Shown: positions 57,661-64,000 of the stretch, one piece after another | Layout: each line of letters starts with the position of its first letter | Position numbering within the stretch: the stretch's first letter is position 1 | NCBI GenBank assembly: GCA_019400425.1 | Contig: JAFREE010000024.1 | Span: 62,001-126,000 of the forward strand | Length of the DNA: 64,000 nt | From: Hymenochaete sp. R1 | Taxonomy: Eukaryota > Basidiomycota > Agaricomycetes > Hymenochaetales > Hymenochaetaceae | Direction: 5' to 3' | Translations under genes and position numbers: made by a program | The notes under the pieces: model-generated | The model's input: the letters and a program-made list of their open reading frames with translations, nothing else | Told to the model about the DNA's origin: nothing | The model's database searches: none

Positions 57661-59300
57661 ATGACGGTGCAGGTGCAGTGCTCGGTGTGCAAGACGTCTC
57701 CTCTCCGTGGCAGGTCAATCACTCCGAAAGGAATCAATGCGCGGACACCTTCATCCGAAACTGAATGGCAATGTCCTGGTCTCTTTGAGGCTCTCCCGGT
57801 TGAGCTCATAGCCCAGATACTCAGCGAACTGGATATCTCTTCGCTCATCACTGTTTCAAGCCTCTCACGAAGGCTCCGTAATGTTTCAGGAGACCCATCA
57901 CTCAATCCATGGCGATTGCCCATCATCCGCAATGTGTTACAACGCGATGGCGATTATGAACCCGCACTCACACATCTAGCTGAACGGTCAATGATACCGC
58001 GTTCTTGTTGGCTTGACGTGCTAATCTCAGCGCGATCAGACTTCATCCTTTTCGAGGCAACCATACCCAATCTTCCCGATCAGGACTACGGAGAGGCTTT
58101 CAAAAGACGCTTTTTACCAAGCTGGGTACGATGGAGGAAGGATTCCATGAAATGGAAAGGGGCATACCGCAAGTAAGTGTGCGTATTGTCTTTGAAGGCT
58201 CGCGAGTCTCTGGTTATGCACACCATCGATTGAGCGGCACGGCAAGAACCGACCCCGAGTTGGAATAATCTGGGAATTTAACGTTTCTACATGTAGCAGA
58301 TGCTCAATTGGCTCTTGTTCCCAGGATTCTCTCTCGTATCTGGCATCGTTCGATAACGACATGCACCGCCGATGAAGCTTGGACGAAGTACGTCGTTCCG
58401 TTTATTATTTTCCGTCCGGCTCCCTTTGTTGCGTCCCCCGACCGCTAAGGCTGTGCGTCGTCACAGATACATCGTCCTCAATCGCAACGGCTCAGCGAAC
58501 CTTCTTGAGTCTCCATCACGGGGTTTCAATCCCCAAGTGCTCTTCAACGAAATGAAGTGAGTTTTCGTTCTTGTTCTTCTTTAAAGCCTTCGCTCAATAA
58601 TTGTTTTCTATTCAATAACGGAACAAAAAGAATCCAAAACAATCTCGCACATCTACCGACGCACATCAGAGTAAGTTGACGGATCGCCTTGTTTGCGTCA
58701 TTTATAAAGATATTAAGTGTATTCCTTTTGCAGTTAGTTGTGGAGCTCATCGACGTCCGCATCCTCGCTTTCGGGGTCTTGAATATACCTCGAAGTGCGT
58801 TTACTGTGAACAAAAATGCCCGAATGGTTTTACATCCACCAGGGGTTCTCAGGGATGGTGAGGATGACGCTCTAACCCTGTGTTCTTCCAGTTCGCAACA
58901 AACTACTTGTCAGTTTTTTCTCCCGGGTGTAGTGATTGTCGATGACTGACACAAGAGACCAGCAGTTTACAAACCCCTCACCCACCCACAACCAAGCTCA
59001 GCTTTCGTTAATTATCCCCTTTTTACACCCAGCGGGGAAGACAAGCGGTGGACATCTGAGATTGCTGAAGAAGACCAAGGGAAGGAGTGGGTCGGTAGCA
59101 TGCTTTTGTGTGCGCAAATATGCACTGGAGAGACGCGAACATATTTTGGTGATGGGCCGGCGATGCAGGATTTAGATCTTGTTATTGGACCGGGTCGTAG
59201 TACGTACGTGTCGTTCTCGTGGGCAGATTTGGACGCCATCGCTCCTTGGTTAAGTGAGCGGATCACGAGACGGATTGACGGACAAGGATTGGGCTTGTAA
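57661..59300 (+). CDS. F-box protein
   Basis: F-box proteins recruit substrates to SCF ubiquitin ligases through Skp1. Six exons (57661-58172, 58325-58387, 58467-58556, 58631-58670, 58734-58908, 58966-59300) give 404 residues. The N-terminus has a CSVC pair and basic residues. The F-box is at about 40-85: LFEALPVELIAQILSELDIS, then LITVSSLSRRLRN. The rest is not a recognised repeat; it contains SWVRWRKDSMKW, RIWHRSITTCTADEAWTKY, VVELIDVRILAFGVLNIPRS and LVIGPGRSTYVSFSWADLD. Such F-box proteins with unclassified C-termini are numerous in Agaricomycetes. The 40-nt exon 4 and the phase-matched junctions are consistent throughout. Confidence 0.87.
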
Positions 59301-60010
59301 ACTCACCTCCAAACGAGAGCCAGCAGATGATTGATGATTTTGCATCGACTTTTGAACACTAACGCTGCCGTCCGTTGTTTCCGGCTCTTTTGAATAAATA
59401 AGGTAGGCGGGGGACGCGGGTGCACCATATCGAGCAAGTCCATAGTACTAGTATCGAATGTTTCGAAGTTTGGCGTTGTTTGCCCTTTCATAATGCTTAG
59501 TCCCTTTGACCTGTATCCACTCCGTCTCGTTGTACTCTTCCTCTTCGTCACTCGCGTTGTATTACTCGCTTATGCATGCTTTTCAAGAAAATTGGACATG
59601 TTTTTTCTGTCGTTTTTACGGAGCAAGCAACGGAAATTCGGAGAACGGAACGGAAGCTTTATGGTAGTATTTAGACATGGCGTCACTCTGGGAATCTGGC
59701 GAGACGTGAATCACACGTGAAAGGCCTAGGACATGGCCGCCTAGCGACCTACAGCCAACTCAGCTTGCCCAATCCCCAACCAACAAGCTTTCTCTGGCGC
59801 AACCACTTTCTCGTTCTAGCCCTCTCAAAAATATTTACAACACCTGGCTAACATAAAAATCAAATAACAGGTTCTTTGTCACCTGCATTCTGCTTTGATA
59901 GGGGGGTCAAAGAGGTTCCGCCCGGCGCGTTTCGAGTGTCTGGTACTTAGCTGCAGCCTCCCCAGGCGCTTCTTCGTCTAGTTCCTTGACTTCCAAGGGG
60001 ATCCTTAACG
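59301..60010. promoter_or_regulatory. Upstream region of lipin
   Basis: The gap holds the F-box 3' end and the lipin promoter. The open frame at 59493-59720 (75 residues, hydrophobic then basic) has no conserved features, and I do not call it. Confidence 0.5.
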
Positions 60011-63000
60011 ATGAACTATCTTCGTGGTGCTCTCAGTGCCGCCTCGCAATACTACCGCGATATCAATCCCTCAACGCTCACCGGTGCCATTGACATCATT
60101 GTCATCCAACGAGATGTCGATCCTTCGTCCTCGTCCTCAGCCTCCACGTCCTCCTTAACTATCCCCGGAAGTCAAGGTAGTGACAAGACGGAACTCGCAT
60201 GCAGTCCGTTTCATGTCCGGTTTGGGAAATGGCAGGTGTTGAGGCCAGGGGATAAGAAGGTGAAGGTGATGGTAAACGGAAAGGAGATCCCGTTCGGGAT
60301 GAAGGTCGGCGACGCCGGGGAAGCATTCTTTGTATTTGAGACGGAAGATGCGGACGTCCCGGAGGAACTCATCACAAGTCCCATTTTGGAGGCGACTAAA
60401 CCTGGAGAAAGTAGTCGAGACGTTAAGGTAGAGGCGGGGAGATTTGGCGCCAAAGAGGGCGGAAGCGATGATGAAGGTCAGGAGAGCGAGAAGAGTGGAA
60501 GGGAACGAATGAGGTCGATGGGGGTGAGTGTGAAGATAATCATAACTGCTTGTACTGAACTCAATTTACTACTTTGAAGGAGCCCGAACCATTAGATTTG
60601 GACTCGACACCCACTAACGCGGACAAGACAACTTCATCCATCGGGTACTCACGATCACATTTCCCTTCGACAATGGATTCACCATCACCGTCGCCTTCCA
60701 CTGCCAAAGAACCTCGGGGTAGGACTACTGGAGAGAGTGCAGAGACGTCTTCTAGAACTTCGTCACTTCTTGGCCGACCTGCCCAACTCGGGAAAGCCAT
60801 GGTGCGCGCTGTCATAGAAACAAACCGTGAGCAAAGGCAACAGGACTCGGACAAGGTCGCAGCAGTTCAAACTATCGAGACCGGTGCTTTCGAGAACACT
60901 CACTCCAAGGAGACATCAAATGGTAGTATTGACGAGAGCATGGGTGACGAGGCGCTACCACCTGTGAAGGATGGTGAAGGAGAACCTCCGAATGTGGTCT
61001 ATTCCAAAGGTTCGGACAGCTCAAAACCATGGCTTTTTCCATAAAGGATGACACAATATTGCTTCGAAGATATGGTTTTGGATACTGCGGGGTATCACTC
61101 CAAAAATGATTCCTCGGAACAACAAATGAGGATAGCGAATCACAGGGTTCTGGGACATAGCTTTTCGCAAGCTTTCAACGAGACACAATAGTAAGAAGTC
61201 TCGAAAAATGTGTCGAAATACTCTATTTATTTATTTTTAAAAAACCACCAGTGATCCGTACGAAGGTCCTTCGACGCCTCGGTCTGGGGACATGTCAACT
61301 CAAATTACACCCACACAATCACCAGATACTTCTCGTAAGTATCGTAATTAACATTTCAAACCGTGTGCGCCTGACATCGTTGCTAGGTTCTCCTAGTCCA
61401 GGCTTCGACTCGTACTCAAAACATTATGGGTATGTCAATCATAGCTGAAGGGATTCAGGGACTAGGCTAACTGCATTCAAGACGTGCTCGCACCCTTGGC
61501 GATTTACGCGCCGCCTCGGAACCTCCTCAACTCGAGTCTTCTTCTGAACCCCAGGATCAAGCATATTCGTGGGAATGGGGTGCTTTTCCGACCCCATCTC
61601 CGATGAAATCCACGTTTTCTGCACCTCCGCGTGGCGATGCCTTAGATGCCATGCGCAGTGCGAGTGTGCCACCCAACGTCAACGGCGAGGATGAACCTTC
61701 GCGACCATCTACGCCTCGCTCGAGGACTCTTGGCGCGACTTCCACGTCATCGTCAAGTTCTCGCTTTTTTGCTGACGATGGGGACCTTACCGGTGACGAA
61801 AATAATGGACGAAACTTCATTCTCAATATAGGTGGTCAGACTTATGAGTTTGAGCTAGGCATATCTGAGGATCTAGCAAATGGTAGAGCAGACGACGAGT
61901 TGACACAAGCCCGTCGATTCCGCGAGGGTCAAGTCTCGTTCCGTCGGTTCATCAAATATTCCGGTGTTGTGCACGACAAGGATCTCATAATCAGGTGGAA
62001 CGATAGATTCATCACGCGCAGGGATGGATCGCCTCTCATGGATTGTCTCGTCAAGTGGCGAGAATCGGCGCTTGCAAAGCCAGCCAACGCTCGTGCAGTC
62101 GAGGAAGAAGAACCACTTTCGTCTTCAGATGAACGCGAGCCCGAGACAGAGCAAGCGCGGGCCGCACCGCCAAAGAAGACGTCCTCGTCTTGGGTACGGT
62201 GGTGGCGCTCAAGCCATTCAACCGAGCCGCAGGTACAGACGCAAACAGCGGCGAGACGCGATAGTCAATTGACGATCCGGAACGAAAGAGAAGAACACCG
62301 GCCAGGGTTAAACGCGTCCGCTTCAGCACCTCCCCCGGCGGGTGAAGGAGGAGAGACTGTGCCATTCCCGAGCATCTCAACTGGGGATGTGATCAGGGAA
62401 TCGAAAAGTGAAGCAGGGTCTTTGGATGGGAAACGTTACGCCAAAACGTTACGGTTGACTTCAGACCAGCTTGTATATGCTTAGATCTTTATTGGACTGA
62501 TCGATGACTGATGCGTGTTACTAGAAACAACTGGATCTTAAACCAGGAATGAACTCAATCACTTTCTCTTTGTCTACGTCTGGAGTAACAGCATGCACGG
62601 CCAGCATCTTCCTCTGGGAATCAACGGACTCAGTCGTCGTCTCCGATATTGATGGGACTATCACAAAGTAAGCTTCCTCCGTCTCCTCTCTGAATGTAGC
62701 TCATATTTGCCGTGCAAAGATCTGATGCGCTAGGTCACGTCTTCACAATGATCGGCCGCGACTGGACTCACATTGGTGTGGCGAAGCTCTACACGGATAT
62801 CTGTAGGAATGGGTACAAGATCATGTACTTGACATCGCGTGCCATTGGACAAGCTGATTCAACACGGTTCTATCTGAAAGGAATCAATCAGAACAACTAT
62901 CAGCTACCAGAGGGACCCGTGATTATGAGCCCGGACCGCTTGATGGCATCCTTTCATCGGTATGTACGCGATGCCTCATTGAATAGAAAAATCTCATTAC

Positions 63001-63875
63001 GTTGATATAGCGAGGTTATCTTGCGTAAGCCTGAAGTTTTCAAGATGGCTTGCCTCAGAGACATCCAGCGACTCTTTGGGGAGAGCAAGCATCCCTTCTA
63101 TGCTGGCTTTGGCAACCGAATTACTGATGCCCTGTCATACCGAAGCGTCAACATCCCGAGTCAGCGTATCTTCACCATTGATTCTACGGGAGAAGTCAAG
63201 ATGGAACTGCTCGAAGTTGCGGGCTACAAATCTTCTTATATTCATCTCACAGATCTCGTCGATCAGATGTTCCCGCCGATTCACCAGAAGAGGGCGTCGG
63301 AGTTCTCCGATTTCAATTATTGGAAAGCTCCTCTACAAGACTTCCCCCTACCAGATCTTTCACCCCCTTCACCGGCACTCTCTGCGAGATCGGACACGTC
63401 AGGACAGACGACATTTTCCCGTCTCAGAAACTTTAGTCTACGTTCGAGCTCAAATATCCTCCCTCCACCTGTGACGGCCGCACAGAAAGGGTTACGAGAG
63501 ATGGCGAGCTTCGAGAGGCTATCTAGCCTTGCAACGAGAAGCTCGGAGACGTTAGTAGATGAGTCAAGCTCGGACGGAACGAGAGCCGCGGATCGCCGGC
63601 GCTCGCGAACGGACGAGGACGACCTTTACCAAGATCAGAAGGCGCGAAACCGCCTTAGTATTGGAAGTATGCCTGGGTCGATATCGGGCTCACAGGCTGA
63701 TTTCGAGTTCGATGAAGAAGAAGAGGAAGATGTGGAGAGCGAGTATGGGTCGAGAGAGGGCGAGGAGGGGGATGAGTATGAGGGCGAGGTTGAGGATCCG
63801 GAGGAGGCTGCTGAGGAAGGTTTTGATGATGATTTATTGGCGACTGGAGAGATGGAGAGTGTCCCTTTCTTATAG
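60011..63875 (+). CDS. PAH1: Lipin/PAH1 Mg2+-dependent phosphatidate phosphatase
   Basis: PAH1 dephosphorylates phosphatidate to diacylglycerol on ER and nuclear membranes, feeding triacylglycerol and phospholipid synthesis. Nine exons (60011-60523, 60580-61009, 61070-61190, 61252-61334, 61387-61429, 61482-62472, 62525-62667, 62720-62959, 63011-63875) give 1,142 residues. N-LIP: MNYLRGALSAASQYYRDINP, ACSPFHVRFGKWQVLRPGDK and MKVGDAGEAFFVF. A disordered, Ser-rich middle follows. The HAD catalytic domain starts LDLKPGMNSITFSLS and has the DxDxT motif in VVVSDIDGTITKSD (split by intron 7), GVAKLYTDICRNGYKIMYLT and FYAGFGNRITDALSYRSV. The C-terminus is a very acidic tract, as in yeast Pah1, where the tail helps recruitment to the Nem1-Spo7 phosphatase. 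All catalytic residues are present. Confidence 0.96.
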
Positions 63876-64000
63876 CCTTTCGGATCACCTTGAATTTTTA
63901 CACTCGGACGCGTATGGTTTTCCTTCTTTCCCTCCGATCGGAATTTCATGCATTTGGAGGTGCAGATAGATTTCTCGTCGTAATGCTTTGGTCGTTCTGC
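63876..64000. other. Lipin 3' flank at the right edge
   Basis: T-rich sequence after the lipin stop codon; nothing else is visible. Confidence 0.5.

Noticed and set aside
59493..59720. 75-residue frame with a hydrophobic start between the F-box and lipin genes
   Set aside because: A single short frame without conserved motif or splice support; it fits chance in a 700-base gap.

Overview
The window is nuclear DNA of a filamentous basidiomycete, most likely an Agaricomycete. The evidence is many short introns (about 45-170 nt), tight head-to-head and tail-to-tail gene packing, and a DUF6533 membrane protein, a family expanded in mushroom-forming fungi. I see no mobile element, CRISPR, rRNA or tRNA gene, and no viral sequence. 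The exon chains below were worked out by hand from splice sites, reading-frame phase and remembered family conservation. Interior junctions of strongly conserved genes are firm. Start codons and low-complexity tails are less so.

Layout. 1-5.1 kb: a DUF6533 membrane protein (+) and TFIIB (-). 5.1-15.4 kb: a long single-exon Btz/CASC3-like exon-junction-complex protein (-), a four-helix membrane protein with a His/Ser tail (-) and a small one-helix membrane protein (+), separated by long low-complexity intergenic DNA. 15.4-25.5 kb: a Whi3/Scw1-like two-RRM RNA-binding protein (+) and a 1,372-residue C2H2 zinc-finger protein (-) whose fingers appear only after splicing. 25.7-31.1 kb: a dense block with NDUFAF5 (+), TRM10 (-) and a tandem pair of acyl-protein thioesterases (+,+). 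32.2-45.3 kb: RNA polymerase I subunit RPA135 (+), a protein with two predicted histone folds and a long disordered tail (-), and a 929-residue disordered protein (-). 47.1-63.9 kb: PP4 regulatory subunit 3 (-), a TB2/DP1/HVA22 (REEP-like) protein (-), a four-finger C2H2 protein (-), an F-box protein (+) and lipin/PAH1 phosphatidate phosphatase (+).

Most genes are housekeeping: Pol II initiation, Pol I core, mRNP handling, tRNA methylation, complex I assembly, depalmitoylation, phosphatase targeting, ER shaping and lipid synthesis. They do not form a pathway cluster. Their order looks like ordinary fungal gene order with shared promoters.

Most worth a second look: (1) the thioesterase pair, where both copies carry a related in-frame hydrophobic leader upstream of the usual start; (2) the fungal protein with a tandem histone-fold head resembling the N-terminus of metazoan SOS; (3) three GC-AG introns with near-identical donor context; (4) an unexplained frame change in the TB2/DP1 gene; (5) two introns that are multiples of three and stop-free. 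I found no clear new multi-gene system.
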